Shown here in pieces: positions 1 to 9,526 of a DNA stretch of 64,000 bases; the first letter of the stretch is position 1; each line of letters begins with the position of its first letter. Source of the DNA: Metabacillus halosaccharovorans (GTDB lineage: Bacteria; Bacillota; Bacilli; Bacillales; Bacillaceae); the NCBI RefSeq assembly GCF_002019635.1, contig NZ_KV917371.1, forward strand, positions 744,001 through 808,000. The letters run 5' to 3'. A model generated the notes under the pieces. The model saw nothing but the letters and a program-made list of their open reading frames with translations, did no database searches and was not told where the DNA came from. Position numbers and translations under genes: made by a program.

Positions 1-1201
1 TGTGATAGAGTGCAGCTATCTTTTCATCTATGTGATGATCGTTTGATAAAGCAAATGTTATAAATTCTTTTTCAAGCTGTGATTGCGGTACAGTTGATGA
101 TTGGTAGAGCTTGATCTCATTATGATTGTTTGTTTGAACGGCAAGAAAAATGGCGTAAAGACGCTCTTCAAGTGTCATGCTGCCTACACGATGATTAGCA
201 TCACCTGACACATTCCACGGCTCTGAGCCTTCTTTCTCTTTGTTTTCCTTTATGACCCGCTCCCACATTTGTTCAGCAAATGTCACATTTCCTGTAAAAT
301 ATGCGGAATATGATAACCAGTAATAAAAGACTTCATCACCTTCAAAGCCTTGTTTATAGAGAGAGCGAAGCCACTTGTAAGCAAGCGGGTAATGCCCGAC
401 CAATGCAAAAGTTGCTCCAAGCTTATAGCGGTGTTCTAATAAAAGCGGATGTACAGCTGATAATACATTTGCGATTTCTTCAACCTTTTCGTCCTGGCGT
501 TCATAATAATAAAAAACTAAAAGATTACAGTATGCATGAAGGTTGCCAGGGTTCTGTTCAAGAACTGTTTGCAAGTATTGTTTGGCTTTATCCACTTCTC
601 CTACATAAAAATAAGCCAGGGATAAATTATTATGTGCCGACCAAAATTCAGGATATTCTTCAACAATTTCTTCAAGTAATGTGATAGCCTCTTCAAACTG
701 GCTAGTTTCCAGAAGAGATTTGGCTGCATCTTGTTTTAAAATCAAATCATCAGGATCTTTTAAAAATGGTTCCTCATCATCATCTTCCATTGTTAAGAGA
801 TCGATCAAATCTTCATTTTCCTCAATAAATTCACCATACGGATCGATTCTTGAATACTCTGTTGCACATTTATATGCTTCCTGAAATAATCCAAGATGTG
901 CGTAATTGTTTGCCATAAAGTAGTGACATTCCGTCATTTCTTTATCAAGTTCATCAAGTATATATGAAAGCAATTCATTTGATTGACTGTATTTTCCCAT
1001 ATCTGTATAGATCGTAGCGAGCTGGGAGAACTTAACTGGATCCATCGGATCAAGCTCTACAGCCTTTTGTAGATATTTACTTGCTTTTTGATAGTTTTGC
1101 TCTCGGTATGCCTTAAGACCTTTATTATAATAATATTGTCCATCTTGGAGAAACGGGACAACCTGTGCGTTTTTTTGTTGTTTGCTCAATTGTTTTCCCA
1201 C
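1..1201 (-). CDS. yvcD: TPR-repeat protein, YvcD-like (3' end outside window)
   Basis: This open frame starts at a GTG at 1201 and runs off the left edge, so its C-terminus is missing. The start is chosen because GGAGGA at 1208-1213 lies 6 nt upstream; an in-frame ATG at 1219 has no comparable site. The translation is helical and rich in tetratricopeptide-type repeats, for example residues around YYNKGLKAYREQNYQKA followed by ALQ-like and LDP turns, then EAITLLEEIVEEYPEF further in. There is no signal peptide or membrane segment, so a cytosolic scaffold or adaptor is likely. In Bacillus subtilis a TPR gene, yvcD, occupies the same place downstream of hisI. The family is clear; the specific function is unknown. 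Confidence 0.8.
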   Translation of the reverse strand, partial: MGKQLSKQQKNAQVVPFLQDGQYYYNKGLKAYREQNYQKASKYLQKAVELDPMDPVKFSQLATIYTDMGKYSQSNELLSYILDELDKEMTECHYFMANNYAHLGLFQEAYKCATEYSRIDPYGEFIEENEDLIDLLTMEDDDEEPFLKDPDDLILKQDAAKSLLETSQFEEAITLLEEIVEEYPEFWSAHNNLSLAYFYVGEVDKAKQYLQTVLEQNPGNLHAYCNLLVFYYYERQDEKVEEIANVLSAVHPLLLEHRYKLGATFALVGHYPLAYKWLRSLYKQGFEGDEVFYYWLSYSAYFTGNVTFAEQMWERVIKENKEKEGSEPWNVSGDANHRVGSMTLEERLYAIFLAVQTNNHNEIKLYQSSTVPQSQLEKEFITFALSNDHHIDEKIAALYH

Positions 1202-1389
1202 TGAAATCCTCCATTTCATTCATTTCACCGTACGTAAGTATACCACAAGATGTGCTTTCAAAATAGTAGGTAAATGTAAAGACGCACATATACCTTAATT
1301 GGAAAATTAATTCCAAATGTTAAAATAACAAATATTCAATTTTAAAAAAGTGAAGAATAGAAATAGAACAAGATCAGGAGGATGTATGA

Positions 1390-2409
1390 ATGAACCAAAA
1401 AGAATTATCACCTCATCATATTGAGCTTACCTCTTCGGAAATTGGTGCATTGTGGGCATCATATATGTCGGAAAGTGCAAGCAAGCCAGTCTTACTCTAC
1501 TTTAATCAGATCGTCGAGGATTCCGAAATAAAAGAACTTATTGACACTGCTTTAGCTAAGTGTACTGAGCATATTGCAACATTAACTAAGTTTTTTGCTA
1601 AAGAAAAATACCCGCTTCCTATCGGTTTTTCAGAGCGGGATGTAAACATGGATGCACCAAGATTATTTTCAGATTCTTTTATCCTCTATTTCATTCGTAA
1701 TTTAGGCAAGGCTGCAATTGCAGCTGATGGTATGGCACTTTCAATGTCTGCACGGAAAGATATACGTGAACTCTATTATCATTATTTAACGGAAGCTTGC
1801 GAAGTTGAGGATATGGGAAAAGAAATAGAGCTTTCCAAAGGGTTATTTGTACGCACACCTTACCTATCAAAACCTAATAAAGTAACGATGGTAGAAAGTC
1901 AGGGATTTCTTCGCGGTTGGTTTGGGGAAAGACGTACATTAACCGCCACTGAAATTTCCCATATCTCAATGAATTATTCGAACAATGCACTAGGAAAAAC
2001 ATTACTAATGGGTTTTTCTCAAACAGCCGCAACAGAAGAATTAAGAAGTCATTTTGTTCGGGGAATTAACATTGCCGGTTCGATTATGGAAACTCTGAGG
2101 CAACTTCTCGAGGAATGTTCATTGCCCTCCCCAACTACATGGGACACAGAGGTAACGGATTCCACCGTTTCTCCATTTTCTGATAAATTAATGCTTTTTC
2201 ATGTTAACTCTCTAAATGCAATCGGATTGGGTAATATTGGAGGATCATTAGCATTATCTTTACGCCGTGACTTATCTGCTAAATACCTGAAAATGATGAA
2301 AGATATTGGATCATATGCAGAAGATTCCGCTAACATTATGATCAAAAATAATTGGTTTGAGCGCCCTCCTCAAGCGATGAACCGGGAGTATTTAACAAAA
2401 CAACATTAA
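1390..2409 (+). CDS. DUF3231 family protein
   Basis: A 339-residue cytosolic protein that I recognise as the DUF3231 family of Bacillota, which have two similar four-helix halves. The N-terminal half (about 1-165) begins with a conserved-looking ELTSSEIGALWASYM stretch; the second half resumes near residue 180 with ERRTLTATEISHISMN, a matching internal repeat. An AGGAGG at 1376-1381 lies 8 nt upstream of the ATG. It is convergent with the his operon and shares a bidirectional terminator. No biochemical function is established to my knowledge. It lies between yvcD and hisI, which are adjacent in B. subtilis, so it looks like a lineage-specific insertion. Confidence 0.8.
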   Translation: MNQKELSPHHIELTSSEIGALWASYMSESASKPVLLYFNQIVEDSEIKELIDTALAKCTEHIATLTKFFAKEKYPLPIGFSERDVNMDAPRLFSDSFILYFIRNLGKAAIAADGMALSMSARKDIRELYYHYLTEACEVEDMGKEIELSKGLFVRTPYLSKPNKVTMVESQGFLRGWFGERRTLTATEISHISMNYSNNALGKTLLMGFSQTAATEELRSHFVRGINIAGSIMETLRQLLEECSLPSPTTWDTEVTDSTVSPFSDKLMLFHVNSLNAIGLGNIGGSLALSLRRDLSAKYLKMMKDIGSYAEDSANIMIKNNWFERPPQAMNREYLTKQH

Positions 2410-2412
2410 ATG

Positions 2413-2464
2413 AAAAGAGGACTGTCCTCACCCACCGAACAGGAGACAGCCCTCTTTGTTATTT
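2413..2464. terminator. Bidirectional intrinsic terminator between DUF3231 gene and hisI
   Basis: An inverted repeat of AAAGAGGaCTGTC with GACAGcCCTCTTT, separated by about 20 nt and flanked by A- and T-rich ends, sits between two convergent genes. It overlaps the last codons of hisI. Confidence 0.75.
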
Positions 2465-3085
2465 TCCTAGATGTCGTTCTTCAAGTACGTTCAACACTTC
2501 GTCCAACGGAAGCTTCTGCTCGCGCAATAATACCATTAAGTGGAATAGCAGATCTGCAACTTCCCATTTTAACTCACCATGATCACGGTTTTTGGCCGCA
2601 ATAATCACTTCTCCTGCTTCTTCACCGACCTTCTTTAAAATCTTATCAACACCTTCAGTAAAGAGATATGTCGTATAAGATCCTTCCGGAAGCTCACTTT
2701 CACGCTCTGCAATCAATGTTTCCAATGTATTTAGAATCTGGAAACGATCTTGTGGTACTTGTACTTCCTGCTTATCCATTGTTTCACTAAAACAAGTGTA
2801 AGCACCTGTATGGCATGCCGGTCCTTCAGGTTGAACAAGTACTAAAATCGCGTCCTGATCACAATCATATCTCATTTCTACAACTGTTTGCGTATTTCCG
2901 CTTGTTGCACCTTTATGCCACAACTCTTGACGTGAACGGCTATAGAACCATGTTTCCTTTGTTTCGATCGTTTTTTTCAACGATTCTTCATTCATATAAG
3001 CTAATGTTAAAACTTCCTTGCTAGCTGCATCTTGCACGATGGCAGGCACTAAGCCGTTTTGATCAAATTTAATCGATTCTATCAT
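2459..3085 (-). CDS. hisI: Bifunctional phosphoribosyl-AMP cyclohydrolase / phosphoribosyl-ATP pyrophosphatase
   Basis: HisIE fusion of 208 aa catalysing steps 2 and 3 of histidine synthesis. The N-terminal HisI domain (about 1-115) shows the [19 protein letters not shown] signature, the metal-binding DCDQDA acidic cluster and the CHTG..CF cysteines. The C-terminal HisE domain (about 120-208) carries the [15 protein letters not shown] helix of the MazG-like fold. It is the last gene of the operon, and its start overlaps the hisF stop by 4 nt, which suggests translational coupling. Length and domain order match Bacillus HisI. The gene ends inside the bidirectional terminator. Confidence 0.97.
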   Translation of the reverse strand: MIESIKFDQNGLVPAIVQDAASKEVLTLAYMNEESLKKTIETKETWFYSRSRQELWHKGATSGNTQTVVEMRYDCDQDAILVLVQPEGPACHTGAYTCFSETMDKQEVQVPQDRFQILNTLETLIAERESELPEGSYTTYLFTEGVDKILKKVGEEAGEVIIAAKNRDHGELKWEVADLLFHLMVLLREQKLPLDEVLNVLEERHLGK

Positions 3086-3840
3086 CGTACATTCACCCCC
3101 TGTTGGTCTAAATATGCTTTTACTTCTTTCACAGATGTTTCTTTATAGTGGAAAATGGATGCGGCCAATGCTGCATCAGCTTTTCCTTCTTGAAAGGCAT
3201 GTAAAAAGTGTTCGGCATTTCCTGCACCGCCGGAGGCAATCACAGGAACAGTTACTGCTTCACTGACAGCCTTATTTAAAGCAAGATTAAAGCCGCTCTT
3301 TTCTCCATCACTATCCATGCTTGTTAATAGAATTTCTCCGGCACCACGCTTTACAGCTTCTTTGGCCCATTCGACAACTTCCCATTCGGTTGCATTTCTT
3401 CCGCCATGTGTGAAGACCCTCCAGCTGCCTAACTGCTCGTCGTATTTGGCATCAATAGCAACAACAATACATTGTGAACCGAAAAAGCCGGCACCTTCTG
3501 TAATTAAATCAGGATTCAATAATGCGGCCGTGTTAAGAGAAACTTTATCAGCTCCTGCCCGCAGGATACGTTTCATATCTTCCAATGAGTTGATTCCGCC
3601 GCCAACCGTAAACGGGATTGCTAGCTGTGCTGCCACCTGTTCCACAACATCAACCATTGTTTTCCGTCCTTCATGTGAGGCAGAAATATCTAAGAAAACG
3701 AGCTCATCGGCCCCTTCTTTATCATAAAACTTTGCTAGCTCTACAGGATCTCCGGCATCTCGTAATCCTAAAAATTGAATTCCTTTGACCACACGGCCTT
3801 CTTTCACATCAAGACACGGAATAATACGCTTTGTAATCAT
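3082..3840 (-). CDS. hisF: Imidazole glycerol phosphate synthase, cyclase subunit
   Basis: A 252-aa (beta/alpha)8 barrel that, with HisH, converts PRFAR and ammonia to imidazole glycerol phosphate and AICAR. The catalytic aspartates are visible as D11 in [15 protein letters not shown] and D130 in VVAIDAKYD. Phosphate-binding glycine motifs are VGGGI (about 79-83) and ASGGAG near residue 205. Ends overlap by 4 nt with both hisA and hisI, typical of a tightly coupled operon. The length is usual for the family. Confidence 0.98.
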   Translation of the reverse strand: MITKRIIPCLDVKEGRVVKGIQFLGLRDAGDPVELAKFYDKEGADELVFLDISASHEGRKTMVDVVEQVAAQLAIPFTVGGGINSLEDMKRILRAGADKVSLNTAALLNPDLITEGAGFFGSQCIVVAIDAKYDEQLGSWRVFTHGGRNATEWEVVEWAKEAVKRGAGEILLTSMDSDGEKSGFNLALNKAVSEAVTVPVIASGGAGNAEHFLHAFQEGKADAALAASIFHYKETSVKEVKAYLDQQGVNVR

Positions 3841-4574
3841 GATGATGCGCCTACCTTTAATGCGTCTGGTAAACTAAATTGATTTGTATATAAGGCTTTT
3901 CCAACGATCGCTCCTGCCACACCTGTTTGTTTGTATTCAGAAAGAGTTTCCAAGTCTTTTAGAGAGCTGACGCCACCTGAAGCAATAACTTGTTTACCAG
4001 TTGCTTTTGCCATCTCCACAACTGCCTCCACATTTGGACCAGACAGCATGCCATCTGTTGCAATATCTGTGAAAATAAACACTTCAGCACCGGCATTTGC
4101 GAGCTCTTTTCCAAGATCTGTTGCTTTTACATTGGACGTATTTAACCAGCCTTCTGTTGAGACATAGCCGTCTTTTGCATCGATTCCGATCGCGATTTTC
4201 TCACCGTATGTAGCAAGCATTTTTTTCACGAACTCAGGATTTGAGATGGCTGCACTTCCTAAAATCACGCGGTCTACGCCATTTGAAAGATAATACTCAA
4301 CATCTTCCTCCGTACGAATTCCGCCGCCAATTTGGATTTTCGCTGATAGTTTCGTAGCTGCATCGATAACATGCTGATGATTCACAAGCTTGCCTTCCTT
4401 CGCACCATCCAAATCAACCATGTGAATCCAGTTTGCTCCTTGATCATCAAATTGTTTTGCCATATCGAAAGGAGAATCGCCATAAACCGTTTCCTTGTTA
4501 TAATCTCCTTGAAGCAATCGAACACATTTCCCGCCGCGCATATCGATTGCAGGATAAATAATAAACTGACTCAT
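3837..4574 (-). CDS. hisA: ProFAR isomerase (phosphoribosylformimino-AICAR-P isomerase)
   Basis: A 245-aa barrel enzyme, paralogue of HisF, that performs the Amadori rearrangement of ProFAR to PRFAR. The catalytic D11 lies in [14 protein letters not shown] and the second aspartate is D132 in IGIDAKDG. Phosphate loops are IGGGIR (about 82-87) and ASGGVSS near the C-terminus. It overlaps hisH and hisF by 4 nt at each end. Nothing unusual was noticed. Confidence 0.97.
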   Translation of the reverse strand: MSQFIIYPAIDMRGGKCVRLLQGDYNKETVYGDSPFDMAKQFDDQGANWIHMVDLDGAKEGKLVNHQHVIDAATKLSAKIQIGGGIRTEEDVEYYLSNGVDRVILGSAAISNPEFVKKMLATYGEKIAIGIDAKDGYVSTEGWLNTSNVKATDLGKELANAGAEVFIFTDIATDGMLSGPNVEAVVEMAKATGKQVIASGGVSSLKDLETLSEYKQTGVAGAIVGKALYTNQFSLPDALKVGASS

Positions 4575-5200
4575 CGTTTTTCTCCCTCCACCAGGTTAAT
4601 ATAGTTTTCTAAAATCGCCAGACCTAACTCACTGCTTTTTTCCGGGTGAAATTGTGTTCCGTACACATTTCCGCGTCCCACAACAGCAGGCACCTCAACA
4701 CTATAGCTTGCCGTTGCCAGCAATGTATCCTCATCAGCATCATCCACAAAATACGAGTGAACAAAATAAGCATAACCACTGGATATCCCCGCTAACAGAG
4801 GGCTCTCATTTCGAATCGTCAAATCGTTCCAACCCATATGTGGTACCTTGAATGATTCACCATTTACAGACTCAGGAATGCGAATGACACGGCCAGGTAA
4901 AAGAGAAAGTCCCTTTGCTTCACCATTTTCAATACTTTCATCAAATAATAGCTGCATCCCAAGGCAAATGCCTAATAATGGCTTTCCTTCTGAAACAACT
5001 TTTTGAACAAACTGAGTTAAACCTGTTTCATTAAGAATTTCCATAGCATCTTTGAATGAGCCAACCCCTGGTAAAATATAGCCGTCAGCTTTGACAAGTT
5101 CTTCTTGATCACTTGTCATCATATACTCAGCATTCATCCGTTCCAACGCTTTGCTGACACTGTACAGATTTCCCATTCCATAATCAATGATTGCAATCAT
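4571..5200 (-). CDS. hisH: Imidazole glycerol phosphate synthase, glutamine amidotransferase subunit
   Basis: A 209-aa class I glutamine amidotransferase that delivers ammonia to HisF. The catalytic triad is in place: nucleophile C79 in LLGICLGMQ, and H185 and E187 in GTQFHPEKS. The oxyanion-strand PGVGSF motif is at about residues 44-49. Its stop overlaps the hisA start by 4 nt. Family length and gene order match those of Bacillus. Confidence 0.98.
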   Translation of the reverse strand: MIAIIDYGMGNLYSVSKALERMNAEYMMTSDQEELVKADGYILPGVGSFKDAMEILNETGLTQFVQKVVSEGKPLLGICLGMQLLFDESIENGEAKGLSLLPGRVIRIPESVNGESFKVPHMGWNDLTIRNESPLLAGISSGYAYFVHSYFVDDADEDTLLATASYSVEVPAVVGRGNVYGTQFHPEKSSELGLAILENYINLVEGEKR

Positions 5201-5202
5201 GC

Positions 5203-5793
5203 TTATAACATCCCTTTCGTTGAAGGAAGCTTTCCTTCCATACGTGGATCAACCATTGTTGCTTCATCAAGCGCTCTTGCTAATGCTTTGAAAATCGCTT
5301 CAATAATATGGTGTGTGTTGCGGCCATAGTGAACAATAACATGTAAATTCATACGAGCCTCTAATGCAAACTTCCAAAGAAATTCATGAACGTTTTCAGT
5401 ATCAAATGTTCCGACTTTCGTACTTGGAAGTTCTCCTCTGAATTCAAGATGCGGACGGTTGCTCAAATCAACAACAACCTGTGCCAATGCTTCATCCATA
5501 GGAACAAATGCACTTCCGTAGCGCTTAATTCCTCTTTTGTCACCCAATGCTTCACGGAGGGCTTGGCCTAAGCAAATGCCGATATCCTCTGTTGTATGAT
5601 GATCATCAATTTCCACATCACCATTTGCATCAACTGATAAATCAAATTGCCCGTGCTTTGTAAAAAGGTCAAGCATATGGTCCATAAATGGTACATCTGT
5701 TTTTAAAGAAGATTGACCTGTCCCGTCAATTGAAAAGGACAAGGAAATTTGTGTTTCCTTTGTATCACGTTTAATTGAAGCTGTTCTTGTCAT
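5203..5793 (-). CDS. hisB: Imidazoleglycerol-phosphate dehydratase
   Basis: A monofunctional 196-aa HisB (dehydratase only, as in Bacillota), converting imidazole glycerol phosphate to imidazole acetol phosphate. Metal-binding histidine clusters are visible as DDHHTTED near residue 63 and [16 protein letters not shown] near residue 155, the two half-repeats of the fold. It lies 11 nt downstream of hisD with its own GGAGG-like site. No histidinol-phosphatase domain is present. The dedicated phosphatase (HisJ) and aminotransferase (HisC) are not in this window. Confidence 0.97.
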   Translation of the reverse strand: MTRTASIKRDTKETQISLSFSIDGTGQSSLKTDVPFMDHMLDLFTKHGQFDLSVDANGDVEIDDHHTTEDIGICLGQALREALGDKRGIKRYGSAFVPMDEALAQVVVDLSNRPHLEFRGELPSTKVGTFDTENVHEFLWKFALEARMNLHVIVHYGRNTHHIIEAIFKALARALDEATMVDPRMEGKLPSTKGML

Positions 5794-5804
5794 TTCGTTT
5801 CCTC

Positions 5805-7073
5805 CTATTTAAGCCTTTCTTCCATCGCACGCGCATGTGCTTCCAAGCCTTCTAATCTTGCTAACTTCGCCACTTTTTCGTAGTTGTTGTGGAATGCTTT
5901 CTCGCTATATTGGATAATGCTCGATTTTTTCATAAAATCATCAACATTCAACGGACTTGAAAAACGAGCTGTTCCGTTTGTTGGTAACACATGGTTCGGT
6001 CCTGCAAAATAATCACCAACAGGCTCAGAGCTATAACGGCCAAGGAAAATAGCTCCCGCATGGCGAATTTCATTTAGGCTTGCCATTGGATTTTCTGTCA
6101 GTACTTCAAGATGCTCAGGGGCAAGCTCATTTACAACAGCAATCGCTGTTTCAAGATCATCAGCAACATAAATATGTCCGTATGCTTCAATTGAAGCCTT
6201 CGCAATTTCTTTTCTCGGTAATGTTTCAACTTGTCGTTCGACTTCCGCTTTTACCTCTTCTGCCTGCTTCATTGAGGTTGTCACAAGGATACTTGATGCC
6301 TGCTTATCATGTTCTGCCTGTGATAAAAGATCTGCCGCAATTTCATTTGCTTTCGCGGTTTCATCACTTAACACAACAATTTCACTCGGTCCTGCGATCA
6401 TATCGATATCAACATTCCCGAATACTTCCCGCTTTGCCAAGGCTACGAAAATATTTCCTGGACCCATAATTTTATCTACAGCAGCGATTGTTTCCGTTCC
6501 ATATGCTAACGCTGCAATCGCCTGTGCTCCACCGACTTTATAAATCTCTTCAATACCAAGTTCTTTAGCAGCAACAAGAACCCCTTCTGGAAGTGTTCCT
6601 TCTTGATTTGGCGGTGAAACAAGAACAATTCGTTTAACACCTGCCACTTGTGCTGGAATGACATTCATTAAGACTGATGATGGGTATGCCGCTGTTCCCC
6701 CTGGTACATAGACACCGACTGCATCAAGTGCTGTGATTTTTTGTCCAAGCATTGTTCCTTCTTCATCATAGCTAAACCAAGATTCACGCTTTTGTTTTTC
6801 ATGGAAAGAACGAATATTTGCTGCAGCTTCGCGGATGATGTCTACTAATTCTTGATCTAAAGCTTCATAGGCTGCTGCATATTCAGCTTCTGTTACCTTC
6901 AAGGAATCTAGTAAAACACGATCAAATTTTTCTGTATAAGAAAATAGAGCGGCATCTCCTTGTCCGCGCACATCTGTGATGATGGATTGGACGATTTTCC
7001 GTTGTTCCTCTGTCCCCGTGTCAATCGTTCGTCTTAAACTAACCTTTTTATCTGTAATGGTTGTAATTTTCAT
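5805..7073 (-). CDS. hisD: Histidinol dehydrogenase
   Basis: A 422-aa enzyme carrying out the last two NAD-dependent oxidations from L-histidinol to L-histidine. Recognisable family motifs include [39 protein letters not shown], the EHLEVLT segment with the catalytic Glu-His, and the C-terminal GPNHVLPT zinc/substrate region. Length is normal. Only 3 nt separate it from hisG and 11 nt from hisB. Confidence 0.98.
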   Translation of the reverse strand: MKITTITDKKVSLRRTIDTGTEEQRKIVQSIITDVRGQGDAALFSYTEKFDRVLLDSLKVTEAEYAAAYEALDQELVDIIREAAANIRSFHEKQKRESWFSYDEEGTMLGQKITALDAVGVYVPGGTAAYPSSVLMNVIPAQVAGVKRIVLVSPPNQEGTLPEGVLVAAKELGIEEIYKVGGAQAIAALAYGTETIAAVDKIMGPGNIFVALAKREVFGNVDIDMIAGPSEIVVLSDETAKANEIAADLLSQAEHDKQASSILVTTSMKQAEEVKAEVERQVETLPRKEIAKASIEAYGHIYVADDLETAIAVVNELAPEHLEVLTENPMASLNEIRHAGAIFLGRYSSEPVGDYFAGPNHVLPTNGTARFSSPLNVDDFMKKSSIIQYSEKAFHNNYEKVAKLARLEGLEAHARAMEERLK

Positions 7074-7076
7074 TGA

Positions 7077-7706
7077 TTAGCCCCCAATGATCTTTGATAG
7101 TCTCTCAACTAATTCATCAATCGGTTCATCCTTCATACGATAGCTTACCGGATTTACGATTAAACGCGATGTAATGTGGCAAATATGCTCAAGCTCGACT
7201 AACCCGTTTTCTTTTAATGTTCTTCCTGTTGACACAATATCAACGATCCGCTCTGCTAATCCGATTAATGGTGCAAGCTCAATCGATCCGTTTAATTTAA
7301 TAATTTCCACCTGTTCACCTTGCTCGCGGAAATAACTTGATGCAACCTTTGGATATTTTGTAGCCACTTTAGGCGCAACATTGGAGATTTTTGTATCAGG
7401 AAGACCTGCAACTGCTAAATAACACTCACTAATTTTTAGATCAAGTACCTCATACACATCACGATCTTCTTCAAGCATGACGTCTTTTCCTGCAATTCCA
7501 ACATCTGCTACCCCATGCTCAACATATGTCACAACATCCATCGGCTTCGCTAAAATGAAGCGGATGTTTTCGTTTGGAACGTCCAAAATTAATCTTCTGG
7601 ATTCATCGAACTCAGGAGGAAGCTGATAGCCAGCTTTGCGAAGCATATCTGCCGCTTCTTCAAAAATTCTTCCTTTTGGCATCGCAATTGTTAATTGTTG
7701 ACTCAT
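7077..7706 (-). CDS. hisG: ATP phosphoribosyltransferase, short-form catalytic subunit
   Basis: The committed step of the pathway (ATP + PRPP to phosphoribosyl-ATP). At 209 aa this is the short HisG form, which lacks the C-terminal regulatory domain and needs HisZ; hisZ is directly upstream with a 2-nt gap. Visible motifs are [11 protein letters not shown] at the N-terminus and the PRPP-binding region with [13 protein letters not shown] near residue 155. The pairing of short HisG with HisZ is the Bacillus arrangement. Confidence 0.97.
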   Translation of the reverse strand: MSQQLTIAMPKGRIFEEAADMLRKAGYQLPPEFDESRRLILDVPNENIRFILAKPMDVVTYVEHGVADVGIAGKDVMLEEDRDVYEVLDLKISECYLAVAGLPDTKISNVAPKVATKYPKVASSYFREQGEQVEIIKLNGSIELAPLIGLAERIVDIVSTGRTLKENGLVELEHICHITSRLIVNPVSYRMKDEPIDELVERLSKIIGG

Positions 7707-7708
7707 CC

Positions 7709-8875
7709 TTACAGCTCCTCCTTTCGAGAACCAATAAAATAACTTACTTCTTCGAATTTTTTTGTATATGCATCAACATCTTTAATACCGGTAATATCCT
7801 GCATGACAACTCGTTTATTTGATTGTCTTAGCTCTGTTGCATAGATAATAGCCTCAGCACGACGCTCTTGACTGTATACCACACATTGAAGTGTTGCTTC
7901 TTCTGTAATGTTAAGAGCTTCGATTAAACGATCCAGGTGCAGACCAAACCCTGTTGCAGGTGCCGCACGGTTAAATTTTTCAAATAAGTGGTCATAGCGT
8001 CCGCCATTTCCAATCGGGAATCCTACATTATCCGCGTACACTTCAAATAAAACACCTGTGTAATAGCTCATATGGCTGACAATATTTAAATCAAGTTTTA
8101 GATAGTCTGTTACTTGATAAGCTTCAAGTGCACTCCAAATTTGTGAGATTTCTTCTAGAGAGCTTAGAGCTTCCTGTGAGGTAACAAGTTCTTTCGCTTC
8201 ATTTACTTTTTCAATGCCTCCACGAAGTTTTAATAACGTAAACAAACGCTCTTTATCAATAGAGGATAAAGGTAAGCTTTTCACATGCTCGCGGTAGCCT
8301 ACATAGTTTTTCTCATACAGGAATCGTCTTAGTACATCTGCTCGTTCCTGATTTCCCAGCACTTCTTTAAATAAGGCATTTGCGTAACCAATATGGCCGA
8401 TCGCAATTTTGAAATTATTCAGCCCGGCTTTCTTTAGTACTGAAACCATTAAGGCAATCACTTCAGCATCTGCGCTTGAAGTTCCATCACCGATTAGTTC
8501 TACCCCTACTTGTTCGAATTCAGCAGGACGTCCACCTTCATGCTGTTGGGCACGAAAAACATTTGCTGAGTACGCAAGTCGTTGTGGATAGAGGTTGTTA
8601 AATAGTTTTGAAGCAGCTACACGTGCAATTGGTGCTGTCATATCTGGACGAAGCACTAATGTGTGACCTTGTTGATCTAGTAATTTAAAAAGCTGTTGAT
8701 CCAGGATAGCAGATTGAACGCCAACTGTTTCATAATATTCCAATGTTGGTGTTTCGATAAATTCAAATCCCCAGCCTTCAATTTCATTTGTCATTTCATT
8801 GCGTGTTTTCTTTTTTACTTCATATAGTTTTGGTAATGTATCAACCATCCCAAGTGGTTTTTCAAACATAAACAT
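7709..8875 (-). CDS. hisZ: ATP phosphoribosyltransferase regulatory subunit
   Basis: A class II histidyl-tRNA-synthetase-like protein that forms the hetero-octamer with short HisG and confers histidine feedback. The synthetase-like core is visible ([28 protein letters not shown], then [11 protein letters not shown]), while tRNA-binding parts are absent. The frame extends to a codon at 8899, but I prefer the ATG at 8875. It gives [15 protein letters not shown] as N-terminus, and a purine run GGGGG at 8887-8891 lies 11 nt upstream; the 8899 codon has no such site. It is the first gene of the his operon. Confidence 0.93.
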   Translation of the reverse strand: MFMFEKPLGMVDTLPKLYEVKKKTRNEMTNEIEGWGFEFIETPTLEYYETVGVQSAILDQQLFKLLDQQGHTLVLRPDMTAPIARVAASKLFNNLYPQRLAYSANVFRAQQHEGGRPAEFEQVGVELIGDGTSSADAEVIALMVSVLKKAGLNNFKIAIGHIGYANALFKEVLGNQERADVLRRFLYEKNYVGYREHVKSLPLSSIDKERLFTLLKLRGGIEKVNEAKELVTSQEALSSLEEISQIWSALEAYQVTDYLKLDLNIVSHMSYYTGVLFEVYADNVGFPIGNGGRYDHLFEKFNRAAPATGFGLHLDRLIEALNITEEATLQCVVYSQERRAEAIIYATELRQSNKRVVMQDITGIKDVDAYTKKFEEVSYFIGSRKEEL

Positions 8876-8920
8876 ATGTGTCAGTACCCCCGTCGTCATT
8901 GAATACTAAGTTAATTTTCA

Positions 8921-8985
8921 GAATCCTTTACTTCGCTAATATGCTAATATACTACCAAAGTGAAGGGGATATTTCAAGGAATTAC
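8921..8985 (-). promoter_or_regulatory. Probable his operon promoter/operator region
   Basis: About 50-100 nt upstream of hisZ, the minus strand has TTGAAA, a TATATT box and an abutting tandem duplication ATATTAGCATATTAGC (near 8936-8951). The hexamer spacing is not ideal, so the exact promoter is uncertain. The tandem octamer is the best operator candidate. No T-box leader (no specifier/T-box sequence, no terminator) is visible before hisZ. Confidence 0.35.
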
Positions 8986-9102
8986 TATATATTAGGTGAA
9001 ATTTATTTAGTTTACATATTATTCTGACTTTTAAGTGTTTAAACAAACGTTTGATTAAGGTATTATTTTGCCTTTTAATGCTATTGTAAGAAGTGTTGTG
9101 TT

Positions 9103-9156
9103 GTTTGATTGCAGCTCCAGGTTGCTCGCTTTCCGCGGGGCGAGCGCTGAGCCTCC
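9103..9156. repeat. Left half of a ~130-bp intergenic palindromic repeat (copy C, split by IS)
   Basis: This segment begins with a degraded GGTTGATT terminus (GTTTGATT) and continues with the block AGGTTGCTCGCTTTCCGCGG that is shared with the intact copies at 37856-37984 and 52026-52155. It stops abruptly at CTCC (9153-9156), exactly where the insertion sequence begins. The other half resumes at 10915. Confidence 0.85.
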
Positions 9157-9526
9157 CTCTAGAAATGTTGTAATATCAACCTTTAAAGCTGTTTTCCTGG
9201 CTAATAAAATTTTTTTATTATCAATTAATTTATAAGATTTTCTAAATGTTCAAGAATCTGTAAGGGGAAGCTTACGCTTCGCTAGAGCTAATTGGAAATT
9301 ATTAACTCTATAGTGCTTATGTGATGCACATTGGATCTCTGCGAAACTTATGATGACTTACCCTCCCATGTCTCTTGGCGTCTAGCGCATACATTCCTTC
9401 GTTTGGTCTATTCATAAGGCAGAGGCTGGCAATGCTCCTCGAGGGACTCTTGGTCTAATGGCTCATATCGTGCCGGCTTCTCCGTGTCATCCTCTTGTTT
9501 AGATTTTCAAACTACTAAGAAGTAGC
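9157..9526 (-). ncRNA. Candidate bridge/seek RNA region of the IS110-family element
   Basis: A 370-bp noncoding tract lies between the transposase stop and the element end. Family knowledge places a guide RNA beside the transposase in IS110/IS1111 elements. On the plus strand it contains AATGCTCCTCG at 9431-9441, identical to the junction at 10911-10921 (element end AATG, core CTCC, target TCG). It also contains GCTAGAGC near 9280-9288, complementary to the CTCTAG at the other element end. These are possible guide segments; the RNA's ends and fold cannot be determined here. Confidence 0.4.

Noticed and set aside
3317-3727. Long plus-strand frames opposite the his genes and similar frames opposite uvrA, uvrB, yvlB and others
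   Set aside because: They are antisense shadows of well-supported genes with no own ribosome-binding sites or family features.
8876-8899. hisZ start at 8899
   Set aside because: It lacks a ribosome-binding site, while the ATG at 8875 has a purine run upstream and the expected N-terminal sequence.
8876-9100. T-box riboswitch for the histidine operon
   Set aside because: I found no T-box sequence, specifier stem or terminator between the candidate promoter and hisZ.
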